NCBI RefSeq assembly: GCF_014699055.1
Contig: NZ_JACXAC010000001.1
Coordinates: forward strand, 868,001 to 932,000
Length of the DNA stretch: 64,000 bases
DNA from: Hymenobacter armeniacus
Lineage (GTDB): Bacteria; Bacteroidota; Bacteroidia; Cytophagales; Hymenobacteraceae
Direction of reading: 5' to 3'
This document shows positions 19,031-26,807 of this stretch, one piece after another. Each line of letters opens with the position of its first letter. The first letter of the stretch is position 1. Under the pieces are notes generated by a model that was not told where the DNA came from, did no database searches, and worked only from the letters and a program-made list of their open reading frames with translations. Position numbers and translations under genes: made by a program.

Positions 19031-20182
19031 TTAGAAGCCGATGATGTTCAAGCCGAAGGTTAGGAGATGGGTCTGAGGGCCTTTGCCTTCCTGAAACAGC
19101 TCGTTCATGTTGTACTTGGCGAAAAGCTGCAGGGCGTGGAAGCCGATTTCGCCCTGCACCCCATACTGCCAGTTGTTGAGATTCAGCGGGCCGGAGATTT
19201 TGTCTTCGTGCTTATAGTCGCTGCCGGCCACCTTGTATTCGGTTTTGGTATTGCTGGCCAGGCGGTAGCCCCCGAAGCCGCCGATGCCGGCCGAAAGTGT
19301 GCGTTTGTCTTCCTTATTGCGCAGCTGCAGGCGCAGCATCACGGGCAGGTTCAGGGTGCCGATGTAGAGCTGGGCTTTGTCGATTTGCTTGGCATCGGGG
19401 GCGCGCTCCACAAAGGTGGCGGTGCTGCTCTGCATCCACTGGTCGTTACCGTTCAGCTGCAGGTAGTTGCCGCCGAACTCAGGGCCAAAGGTGAGGGCCA
19501 GCTTGGAGCGTTTGGTGTAGTGTAGCGCCTGCACGTAATCAAGGCCAAAATTAATGTAGGTCGAGCCCCAGGTGCTGAGCGAGGGCGTGACCAGCGCTGC
19601 CGTCGAAGTTGAGTTCACCAGAGTGGTGAGGCCAATGTCGAAGCGCAGGTCCACGTGGTGACGGTCGTAGGCGTTTTCGCGCTTCAGCGAGTCCTCTTTG
19701 GTCTTAGCCTTGCCGTTTTTGCTGCTGATTTCGAAAGAGTTTTTGCCGTCGCCGTCGTTGTAGGTGGTGATGCCGAACTTCTTGTTCAGGTACACCTGCG
19801 TTTTGGTGGGGCCTTTGGTGCCGTCGGTGCCAGGCTTGTGCGCCGTGATGCGGATTTCCTCGGGCAGGTTCTGGCCGGGCTGGTCCTTGTCGGGGTAGAA
19901 GCGCATCGTCACCTGGTTGGTGGTGCCGGCCTTGGCCGCCGCCTCGGCCTGGGTGATGTAAGTGGCCAGGCGGGTCGTGAGCGAGTCGAGGTGGTAGTTT
20001 TTAAGCTGGCGCAGTTGAGCGGCGTCGCGCACCGTCACGGTGAGGGTGGCTTTGTTGGGCAGGCGCATCACAATGGTGTCTTGCACCGTGGCGGGCACGG
20101 CCAGGCGGGCGGCGCGGGCCTCGTTCAGGCCCGCGGTGAGTCCGGAAAGCAGCAGAAAAAAGGGGAGAAAAGCGCGTTGCAT
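19031..20182 (-). CDS. Outer-membrane beta-barrel protein of an ECF sigma operon
   Basis: 383 residues with a signal peptide (cleavage near NEARA). The first part has RDAAQLRQLKNYHLDSLTTR, a periplasmic helical segment. From about residue 170 there are alternating amphipathic strands (YINFGLDYVQALHYTKRSKL, ALTFGPEFGGNYL), ending GLNIIGF, typical of PF13568-type barrels. It is the last gene after an ECF sigma factor and a membrane protein, 24 bases after the latter. This sigma / inner-membrane regulator / barrel trio is common in Bacteroidota; the signal sensed is unknown. Confidence 0.82.
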   Translation of the reverse strand: MQRAFLPFFLLLSGLTAGLNEARAARLAVPATVQDTIVMRLPNKATLTVTVRDAAQLRQLKNYHLDSLTTRLATYITQAEAAAKAGTTNQVTMRFYPDKDQPGQNLPEEIRITAHKPGTDGTKGPTKTQVYLNKKFGITTYNDGDGKNSFEISSKNGKAKTKEDSLKRENAYDRHHVDLRFDIGLTTLVNSTSTAALVTPSLSTWGSTYINFGLDYVQALHYTKRSKLALTFGPEFGGNYLQLNGNDQWMQSSTATFVERAPDAKQIDKAQLYIGTLNLPVMLRLQLRNKEDKRTLSAGIGGFGGYRLASNTKTEYKVAGSDYKHEDKISGPLNLNNWQYGVQGEIGFHALQLFAKYNMNELFQEGKGPQTHLLTFGLNIIGF

Positions 20183-20206
20183 GATTTCTAAAAGAAGAAG
20201 GGTGAA

Positions 20207-21268
20207 TTACAATTGAATGGATTTGCTGACGGTGCGGCCCGCCACCGTGGCCCGCACGGTCAGGTTTTCGGGTAGGCCGGCCACTTCGGCCAGGCTCACC
20301 CGCTCGCCCCGCACCAGGTTGCCGGCTTGTTGGAGCAGGCGGCCGCCGAGGCGGCGGCGGGCGGCGGGCGCCTCGCTCGATGCGACGGCCGAGGAGCTGG
20401 TTTGGGCCAGCCGGGCCGCCGAGGCATCGCCGGTGCGCACGTCCACCGTTATCAGCTCGTGGGTGCCCACGGGGACGATTTCCGGCGTGGTGGCGGGCAA
20501 GGTTTGGGCGGCCACTACCGGGGCCGGGTCCGGGGCCTGCCGCCGCTCGTCAGCAGCGATGGCCGGGGTCGGCTGGGCAGTGGGGCGAGTAGCTGCGCGG
20601 GCCACGAGGGGGGCTTGTTCGGGGGCTGCGTCCAGCCGCCGGGCGGGTCCTGTCAAGTGGCGGGGCGACTGCTCGGAAGCTGCCTGGCCGGCCTTTGATG
20701 CGGTAGATGCGATGTCGGAGGGGCGGGTTGCCCGGAGGGTTGCATTTTTTTGCACAGATTCAGCCAGAATATTTTTCGTCTGCTCAACCGGCTTAGCGGC
20801 CGCGATGGAGGCCGTTTTTTCGGCTTGCTCCGCCATGCCCGCGCCCTGTGGCAAGTCCGACGCTGCGGTTTGAGCTTGCTGGGAAGCAGCCGTCCCGCCC
20901 GATTTCTGCGACGCAACGGTGCCGGTGGCGGGAGTGCCGGCGGGAGAGCCCAACCACAGCTTTGTGCCACCCACCACTAAGAGCAGCGCCACAGCGGCTG
21001 CCAGGGCCATGGGCCACCACGCGGCGGCGCGGCGCTTGCGGGGCCGCAGGTGCTCGTCCTCGAGGCGCTCCCACAGCTCGCGCCGGGGCGGGGTGGCGTG
21101 GGCGCTCAGCCGCTGCCGAAACAGCTCGTCGAGGCGAGCGTTGGGCGCCGGGGCGGCGGGCTCGGCGGGGGCAGCGGCCTGCAGGCGGGCCCACAGGTCG
21201 TCGGCCGGCGGCGTGGCGTGGCCGTCGAGCTTCTCGCGGAATAAGTCGTCGATATCTTCGGGAAACAT
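20207..21268 (-). CDS. Single-pass membrane protein, candidate anti-sigma factor
   Basis: 353 residues with one membrane segment at about 84-106 (MALAAAVALLLVVGG). The cytoplasmic side carries two near-identical segments, DLFREKLDGHATPPADDLW (8-26) and ELFRQRLSAHATPPRRELW (48-66), an internal duplication. The long periplasmic part is Ala/Thr/Gln-rich and low complexity. It starts 8 bases after the sigma factor gene, so an anti-sigma role is a reasonable inference; I see no zinc-anti-sigma motif. The duplicated segment would be the candidate sigma-binding unit. Confidence 0.75.
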   Translation of the reverse strand: MFPEDIDDLFREKLDGHATPPADDLWARLQAAAPAEPAAPAPNARLDELFRQRLSAHATPPRRELWERLEDEHLRPRKRRAAAWWPMALAAAVALLLVVGGTKLWLGSPAGTPATGTVASQKSGGTAASQQAQTAASDLPQGAGMAEQAEKTASIAAAKPVEQTKNILAESVQKNATLRATRPSDIASTASKAGQAASEQSPRHLTGPARRLDAAPEQAPLVARAATRPTAQPTPAIAADERRQAPDPAPVVAAQTLPATTPEIVPVGTHELITVDVRTGDASAARLAQTSSSAVASSEAPAARRRLGGRLLQQAGNLVRGERVSLAEVAGLPENLTVRATVAGRTVSKSIQL

Positions 21269-21276
21269 AGGTCTGT

Positions 21277-21834
21277 TTAGTTGCTGGCGATGGCAGAAAA
21301 CTGAACCCGCCGCTGCAGCATGGCGCGGGCCTTGCTCAGCTGCGATTTGCTGGTGCCTTCGCTGATGCCCAGCAGCTCGGCAATTTCCTGGTGGCCGTAG
21401 CCTTCCAGGGCGTAGAGGTTGAAGACGGTGCGGTAGCCCGTGGGCAGAGTGGTGAGCAGCTCCATCAGGTCTTCGGCCTGCAATTGGGTGTCGGCGGTGG
21501 CGGCGGTAGTGGCCAGGTTTTCGGGTTGGGCAAAATCTTCAAACGACACCGTCATCATCTCGCGCTGGCGCAGCTGCATTAGCGCCTCGTTTACCATGAT
21601 GCGGCGCACCCAGCCCTCGAAGCTGCCCTCGAACCGGTAGGTGGGCAGGGCCCGGAACATCTTGGCAAACCCCAGGATGAGGGCTTCCTCGGCGTCTTCG
21701 CGGCGCTTGAGGTAGCGGCGGCACACGGTGAGCATGAGTCCGGCCAGCCGGTCGTAGAGCTGGCGCTGGGCCCGATGCTCGCCGCGCACGCAGGCAGCGA
21801 TGAGTTCGGCTTCGTTCACGGTAAGGGTGGGCAA
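21277..21834 (-). CDS. ECF RNA polymerase sigma factor
   Basis: A 185-residue sigma-70 family member of the extracytoplasmic type. Region 2 spans roughly 20-90: RREDAEEALILGFAKMFRAL, then FEGWVRRIMVNEALMQLRQR. Region 4 is LPTGYRTVFNLYALEGYGHQ with the helix-turn-helix IAELLGISEGTSKSQLSKAR. First gene of the sigma / membrane protein / barrel operon. The 96-base upstream gap has AT-rich stretches but no clean -7 box. Confidence 0.95.
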   Translation of the reverse strand: MPTLTVNEAELIAACVRGEHRAQRQLYDRLAGLMLTVCRRYLKRREDAEEALILGFAKMFRALPTYRFEGSFEGWVRRIMVNEALMQLRQREMMTVSFEDFAQPENLATTAATADTQLQAEDLMELLTTLPTGYRTVFNLYALEGYGHQEIAELLGISEGTSKSQLSKARAMLQRRVQFSAIASN

Positions 21835-21930
21835 AACGCAGAAAGGATGGTGAGTTAGCGCGGCAGATGCCGAAAGGGAAGCCGGGGTTGCCTGGCCTGG
21901 TAAAAATATTATGCCCGCTTCGTCGCACCG

Positions 21931-23220
21931 TTATAAGTCGCCCAGGCGGCGGCCTTGTTGGCGGCCCAGGCGCGGGTGCTTGGCTTGGCCCACCACCTGC
22001 GCGGCGTAGATGCCGTGGTGGCCCGAAAGCAGGTAAGCCACCACGCACGTCAGCCCCAGGTACACGCCGGCCTTCGCCCCGAACAGCTCCAGCCCCATGA
22101 GGGTGCAGGCCAGCGGGGTATTGGCCGCCCCTGCAAACACGCCCACAAAGCCCATGGCCGCTAGCAGCGCCACCGGCAGCGGCAGCACCACCGCCAGCGC
22201 GCTGCCCAGCGCCGCACCAATGAAAAACAGCGGCGTCACCTCGCCGCCCTTGAAGCCGCAACCCAGCGTAAGGGCCGTCAGGGCCAGCTTCAAGGCCCAG
22301 TCGGTGGGCGGGAGCGGATGCCGGAAAGCCTCAACTATCATCGGAATGCTCAGCCCGCTGAACCGGTCGGCGCCCAGGCCCCACAGCAGCAGCGCCAGCA
22401 CCACGCCGCCCACCACCGGCCGCAGCGGCGGGTAAGCAATGAGCGCAAACCAGCGCCCCACCGCGTGCGTGAGGCCCCCAAACAGCCGCGCCACCAGCCC
22501 GCACAGCCCACCCACGAGCAGCGTGCATCCCAGGCCCAGCGGCGTGAGCGCCAGCGCCGGCAGCTCGGGGTAGGGCGTGTGGCCCACGCCCCAGGCCCGG
22601 GTCACGGCATCGGCCACCACGGCGGCTAGGAAGCTGGGCACCAGCGCCTCATACCGAAGGAAGCCCAGCAAAAAAACTTCCAACCCAAACACCGCGCCCG
22701 CCAGCGGCGTGCCAAACACCGAGGCGAAGCCCGCGCTCATGCCCGCCACCAGCAGCAGGCGCCGGTCGCGCGGCCGCAGCCAGCGGCGCAGCTGGTCGGC
22801 CAGGGCGCCGCCCATTTGCACCGCCGTGCCCTCGCGGCCCGCCGAGCCGCCCGCCAAGTGCGTGAGCAGCGTGCCGCCCAGCACCAGCGGCACCATGCGC
22901 AGCGGCAGCGTCTGGCTGGGCCGATGGATTTCGTCCAGAATCAGATTGTTGCCGCGGCCGGCCCGCTCGCCGTAGTAATGGTAGGCCAGGCCGATGACCA
23001 GCCCGGCCACGGGCAGCAGCGCCAGTGCCCAGGCGTGGGCTTCGCGCCAGTGCGTCACCCAATCCAGCCCCACCAGAAAGCCGGCCGAGGCCGTGCCCGC
23101 CAGCGCACCCACCACGGCGCTAATCAACAGCCAGCGCAGCAAATACAGCGCCGCCGAAGCGGTGCCTCGTGTTTGAAAGCGGGGTAAGAGAAAATCGGAA
23201 AAGGGAAAGCGAGGCGGCAC
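21931..23220 (-). CDS. CLC-family channel/antiporter, probably the fluoride-specific (CLC-F) type
   Basis: About ten membrane helices. The chloride-CLC motif GREGP is replaced by GREGT (in GGSAGREGTAVQMGG), and the GSGIP selectivity motif is absent, with GNNLILDEIH at that place; the third motif is GFKGGEVTP. These are features I associate with fluoride/proton antiporters of the CLC-F group. A fluoride riboswitch directly upstream supports this. An ATG at 23283 is in frame but falls inside the riboswitch's conserved UGAUG, so I prefer the GTG at 23220, which leaves ~20 residues before the first helix. Role: fluoride export and resistance. Confidence 0.92.
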   Translation of the reverse strand: MPPRFPFSDFLLPRFQTRGTASAALYLLRWLLISAVVGALAGTASAGFLVGLDWVTHWREAHAWALALLPVAGLVIGLAYHYYGERAGRGNNLILDEIHRPSQTLPLRMVPLVLGGTLLTHLAGGSAGREGTAVQMGGALADQLRRWLRPRDRRLLLVAGMSAGFASVFGTPLAGAVFGLEVFLLGFLRYEALVPSFLAAVVADAVTRAWGVGHTPYPELPALALTPLGLGCTLLVGGLCGLVARLFGGLTHAVGRWFALIAYPPLRPVVGGVVLALLLWGLGADRFSGLSIPMIVEAFRHPLPPTDWALKLALTALTLGCGFKGGEVTPLFFIGAALGSALAVVLPLPVALLAAMGFVGVFAGAANTPLACTLMGLELFGAKAGVYLGLTCVVAYLLSGHHGIYAAQVVGQAKHPRLGRQQGRRLGDL

Positions 23221-23272
23221 GGCGCGAACGTAAGATGAGCTGGTCGGCCCGGCCTGCGGGGCCGTCCGTTCG

Positions 23273-23330
23273 GTAGGAATCATCAGCGCGGAGCGGGGGC
23301 TCCGGCGGTTCGCGGTGGAAATCCATCACC
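23273..23330 (-). promoter_or_regulatory. Fluoride riboswitch (crcB motif)
   Basis: Read on the minus strand the segment has the crcB-motif landmarks in order: GGTGATGG, a closing CACC, then AACCGCC, a GC hairpin (CGGAGC, loop CCCC, GCTCCG), and CTGATGATTCCTAC. It starts about 15 bases after a TATATTTG box and leads into the CLC gene. One weakness: the loop-to-tail pseudoknot pairs only GGA with TCC before a U-U mismatch, and the first loop is one base longer than usual. The combination with a GREGT-type CLC makes the call likely. Confidence 0.82.
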
Positions 23331-23344
23331 GTTGGCAGGGGTGG

Positions 23345-23352
23345 CAAATATA
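23345..23352 (-). promoter_or_regulatory. TAnnTTTG -7 box for the riboswitch-CLC transcript
   Basis: TATATTTG on the minus strand, 14 bases before the first conserved base of the fluoride aptamer, so transcription would start just ahead of it. Confidence 0.65.
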
Positions 23353-23447
23353 GCGCAAGGCCGGTTTTGGGCCGCTGCGGCGTTATTTCCGGGCCGCGCA
23401 TCGGTTATTTGCCGGGCCATCGCCCTTTTGCCCATTCCCTTTTTTCC

Positions 23448-24440
23448 ATGGAACTGCTCACGGTCACCAACATTAGCCTGACGGAACAGGGGAATGAAGT
23501 GTTGCGCAACATCACGTTTTCACTTCCTGCCCACCGCAAGCTGGCCTTGGCCGGCGAATCCGGCACCGGCAAAAGCACCTTACTGCAAATCATTGCCGGC
23601 CTCACGCAGCCCAGCACCGGCGAGGTGCGCGTGCAGGGCGAGCGGGTGCGCGGGCCGGTCGAAACGCTGGTGCCGGGCCACCCCGGCGTGGCGTATCTGT
23701 CGCAAAAGTCGGACCTGCCGCATTCGCTGCGCGTGGAGCAGGTGCTGCGCTACGCCAACAAGCAGCCGGCCGCCGAAGCGCAGGCCCTGTTTGCCCTCTG
23801 CCGCATCGACCACCTGCTCACGCGCCGCACCGACCAGCTCTCGGGCGGCGAGCAGCAGCGCGTAGCCCTGGCCCGCCTGCTACTAGGCGCCCCGCGGCTG
23901 TTGCTGCTTGATGAGCCCTTTTCCAACCTCGACCGGGTGCACAAGCGCACGCTGCAGGGCATCATCGAAGAATTGGGGCCGCACCTGGGCATTACCTGCC
24001 TGCTGGTGTCGCACGACGCGGCCGATACTTTGCCCTGGGCCAATGAAATTTTGGTGCTGCAGCGCGGCGAAATGGTGCAGCGCGGCACGCCGGCAGAGGT
24101 ATATCATCGGCCCGTAAATGAATACACGGCGGCGCTTTTTGGCGATTACAACCTACTGCGCGGCGCCGCGCGCCAGGCACTGGGCCCGGTTCCGAAGTCG
24201 CGCCGGGGCCCGGCAGGCGGTGCGCTGCTGGTGCGGCCCGAAAGCTTTGTTCTTGCCCGTGGGGCCGGCGGGGTCCTCCCCGGCGTGGTAAGGACGGTGC
24301 GGTTTTACGGCAGCTACTACGAAGTGGAAGTGGCGCTGGCTGAGGAAACAGTGCGCGTGCGCCAGGGCCGGGCCGAGGTTGCGCCCGGCGATGCGGTCAG
24401 CCTCACCCTGGCCAGCGGCAGTGGCTGGCCCATCAACTAA
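23448..24440 (+). CDS. ABC transporter ATP-binding protein
   Basis: A 330-residue ATPase subunit of an importer-like ABC transporter. Walker A GESGTGKST at 36-44, signature LSGGEQQR near 130, Walker B RLLLLDEPFSNLD, and the switch histidine in LLVSHDAADT. The last ~90 residues resemble a TOBE-type regulatory domain (LLVRPESFVLARG), as in the iron, molybdate or sugar importer ATPases. Start is the ATG of MELLTVTNISL. No permease or binding protein is adjacent, so the substrate cannot be assigned. Confidence 0.9.
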   Translation: MELLTVTNISLTEQGNEVLRNITFSLPAHRKLALAGESGTGKSTLLQIIAGLTQPSTGEVRVQGERVRGPVETLVPGHPGVAYLSQKSDLPHSLRVEQVLRYANKQPAAEAQALFALCRIDHLLTRRTDQLSGGEQQRVALARLLLGAPRLLLLDEPFSNLDRVHKRTLQGIIEELGPHLGITCLLVSHDAADTLPWANEILVLQRGEMVQRGTPAEVYHRPVNEYTAALFGDYNLLRGAARQALGPVPKSRRGPAGGALLVRPESFVLARGAGGVLPGVVRTVRFYGSYYEVEVALAEETVRVRQGRAEVAPGDAVSLTLASGSGWPIN

Positions 24441-24466
24441 ATCGGGCCCCGACTTCTACCAAATGC

Positions 24467-24498
24467 AAAGCACCGGCCCTGTGTAGTGCCGGTGCTTT
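24467..24498. terminator. Intrinsic terminator between convergent genes
   Basis: AAAGCACCGGC and GCCGGTGCTTT, an 11-base perfect stem; the T-run is only three bases. Confidence 0.65.
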
Positions 24499-24535
24499 GT
24501 CACGTGTGCATTGGGCGATGCCCGGTGCTTGCTGC

Positions 24536-24895
24536 TTAATACTGTCCGATGGACAGCAGCACCAGCGTGCAGGCTTCTTCCGTTTGGATGCCGCGCTGTT
24601 GGGCCAGGCGTTCCAGCTCCGGATTTTCGGTGCCGGGGTTGAAAAGGATGCGCTTGGGCTGCAGGTCGAGGATGTAGTCGTACCAGGCGGGCTGGTTTTG
24701 CGGGCCCACGTAGAGCGTGACGGTGTCGATGTCTTTTTCCTGAGGGCGGTCGGTGCGAATGGGCAAGCCGGCCACTTCACCTTTGCGAATGCCCACCGGC
24801 ACCACTTCATGCCCGTGCCGCTTCAGCATGTGGGCGGCCCGGAAGGAATACCGGTCAGGATTGTCGGAGGCGCCAAGAACGAGGGTCTTTTTCAT
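24536..24895 (-). CDS. CoA-binding domain protein
   Basis: 119-residue single-domain protein of the CoA-binding (Rossmann-like) family. The nucleotide loop LVLGASDNPDRYSFRA is at the N-terminus, followed by DTVTLYVGPQNQPAWYDYIL and RILFNPGTENPELERLAQQ, all as in the short bacterial YccU-like members. No catalytic domain is attached; the physiological role of these proteins is unclear. Confidence 0.88.
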   Translation of the reverse strand: MKKTLVLGASDNPDRYSFRAAHMLKRHGHEVVPVGIRKGEVAGLPIRTDRPQEKDIDTVTLYVGPQNQPAWYDYILDLQPKRILFNPGTENPELERLAQQRGIQTEEACTLVLLSIGQY

Positions 24896-25030
24896 GGATG
24901 ATGCGATGCTAAATGAGGAAATGCCACCGGGCCGTTTGTCGCTACACTGGTAAGAATAAGGCCGCCAAGCCCGGTGAAGTGCCGCTGCTCAAGCCGGGGA
25001 TGTGGTGGCCTGAGCGCCGGTTCTTGCCTT

Positions 25031-26599
25031 TTACGACAAAATCGCGAAAACCGCTTCGGCGCACCGTTCGCCGTCCATGGCCGCCGATACAATGCCGCCC
25101 GCGTAGCCCGCGCCCTCGCCGCACGGAAACAGCCCCGCCACCTCCGGGTGCTGCAGCGTGGCCGGGTCGCGCGGAATGCGAATGGGGGCGGAGGTTCGAC
25201 TTTCCACGCCCACAATCTGCGCGGCGTTGGTGGCGTAGCCGGGAATCTTGCGGCCGAAGTCCTGAAAGCCTTGGCGCAGGCGCTCGGCCAGGTTGGGGCC
25301 CAGCACGTCGTCCATGCGCACCGACACGAGGCCGGGCTGGTAGGAGGTTTCGAGCAGGCTGGCCGATGTTTTTCGTTTGAGGAAGTCGCCTAGCAGCTGG
25401 GCCGGCGCCTGCTGGGTGTTGCCGGCCGCCGCGCAGGCCCGTTGCTCCAGCGCCTGCTGAAACCGCAGGCCCGCCAGCGGGCCGTGCTGGCGCAGGTCGA
25501 GGTCGGCCAGCTCCATGGCGGCCACAATGCCGGAATTGGCAAAGCGGGAGTCCCGGCGGCTCGGCGACATGCCGTTCACCACCACCTCGCCCTGGGCCGT
25601 GGCCGCCGGCACAATGAACCCGCCCGGGCACATGCAAAACGAAAACACGCCGCGCTGCTCGCCCTTCACCTCGGTTTGGTGCACCAGCGAGTAGGAGGCG
25701 GCCGGCAGCAGGCCGCGGTCGGTGCGGCGGTACTGGGCCTGGTCAATCAGCGCCTGGGGGTGCTCCACGCGCACGCCCATGGCAAAGGGCTTGGCTTCGA
25801 TGAGCACGCCCCGCTGGTGCAGCAGTTCGTAGATGTCGCGCGCCGAGTGGCCCGTGGCGAGAATGGTGGCCTGGGCTTCCAGCGTTTCGCCCGCGGCCGT
25901 CACGACGCCGCGCAGCCGGTTGCGGTCGAGCAACAGGTCCGTCACCCGCGTTGCGAAGCGCACTTCGCCGCCGGCCTCTATGATGGCTTCGCGCAGGGCC
26001 TGCACCACGGCGGGCAGTTTGTTGGTGCCGATGTGCGGGTGGGCGTCCACCAGAATATCGGGGGTGGCGCCGTGCTGCACCAGTCGGCGCAACACGCGGC
26101 CCACGTCGCCGCGCTTGGTGGCGCGGGTGTAGAGCTTGCCGTCTGAATAAGTGCCGGCGCCGCCTTCGCCAAAACAGTAGTTGGAATCGGGATTTACCAA
26201 CTGTTCCTTGTTGATGGCCGCTAGGTCGCGCCGCCGCGTGCGCACGTCGCGGCCACGCTCCAGCACAATGGGTTTCAAACCCAGTTCCAGGCAGCGTAGC
26301 GCGGCAAACAAACCAGCCGGCCCGGCGCCAACTATCAAAACCTTAGGTGTAGTTGATTTAACATTTGGATAAACAAACCAAGGGCCAAACAAGTCACGTG
26401 GTGGTGTATTTGTGTAAACATCGGCCCGTAATCTAACTTGCGCTTGCCGGCCCCTTGCGTCAATAGAACGCTTTTTTAAATGCACAAAGTCAGCTTCGCC
26501 AGCTCTTAGACCAGCGTGTTTGAGGATGGCTTCGTAGCGAGCAAACTCATCAAAGGCCACTTCAGGGCTAAGTAAAAGCTCAACTTCTTTTTTAAACAT
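25031..26599 (-). CDS. FAD-dependent oxidoreductase (COG2509-like)
   Basis: A 522-residue flavoprotein. The dinucleotide-binding motif VLIVGAGPAGLFAA is at 88-100, after an N-terminal ~80-residue domain typical of this uncharacterised FAD-dehydrogenase group. Other matches: NPDSNYCFGEGGAGTYSDGK, ATGHSARDIYELLHQRGV, FSFCMCPGGFIVPA and the second FAD site LFPCGEGAGYAGGIVSAAMD. Start is the ATG of MFKKEVELLL, 56 bases after a good -7 box; the frame is open further up without a better start. About 300 bases at the 5' end are lower in G+C than the rest. Substrate unknown. Confidence 0.9.
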   Translation of the reverse strand: MFKKEVELLLSPEVAFDEFARYEAILKHAGLRAGEADFVHLKKRSIDARGRQAQVRLRADVYTNTPPRDLFGPWFVYPNVKSTTPKVLIVGAGPAGLFAALRCLELGLKPIVLERGRDVRTRRRDLAAINKEQLVNPDSNYCFGEGGAGTYSDGKLYTRATKRGDVGRVLRRLVQHGATPDILVDAHPHIGTNKLPAVVQALREAIIEAGGEVRFATRVTDLLLDRNRLRGVVTAAGETLEAQATILATGHSARDIYELLHQRGVLIEAKPFAMGVRVEHPQALIDQAQYRRTDRGLLPAASYSLVHQTEVKGEQRGVFSFCMCPGGFIVPAATAQGEVVVNGMSPSRRDSRFANSGIVAAMELADLDLRQHGPLAGLRFQQALEQRACAAAGNTQQAPAQLLGDFLKRKTSASLLETSYQPGLVSVRMDDVLGPNLAERLRQGFQDFGRKIPGYATNAAQIVGVESRTSAPIRIPRDPATLQHPEVAGLFPCGEGAGYAGGIVSAAMDGERCAEAVFAILS

Positions 26600-26655
26600 A
26601 TGTGTAAGAAAGGTATTTATCCTTTTGAGAAACAAGTGGTTCAAATAAACCAAAG

Positions 26656-26663
26656 CAAAGGTA
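26656..26663 (-). promoter_or_regulatory. TAnnTTTG -7 box for the FAD oxidoreductase
   Basis: TACCTTTG on the minus strand, 56 bases before the start codon, in a relatively AT-rich gap. Confidence 0.65.
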
Positions 26664-26807
26664 CGAACATACCGAACCCTGCACTTCCTTAGAGACAACC
26701 CAGAACCAGCGTGAGCCCCCGTAAGATTCACTGCTGTCTGTTCACTGTGTCGTGCCTATACCCTGCCCGAAAGCATCCTATGCTTCGCGCTTTCGTTAGT
26801 TTGCCGC

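Noticed and set aside
23221-23283. ATG at 23283 as start of the CLC protein
   Set aside because: It falls in the conserved UGAUG of the fluoride aptamer, and the added 21 residues are Pro/Ser-rich and not needed for the first helix. Kept only as an alternative.
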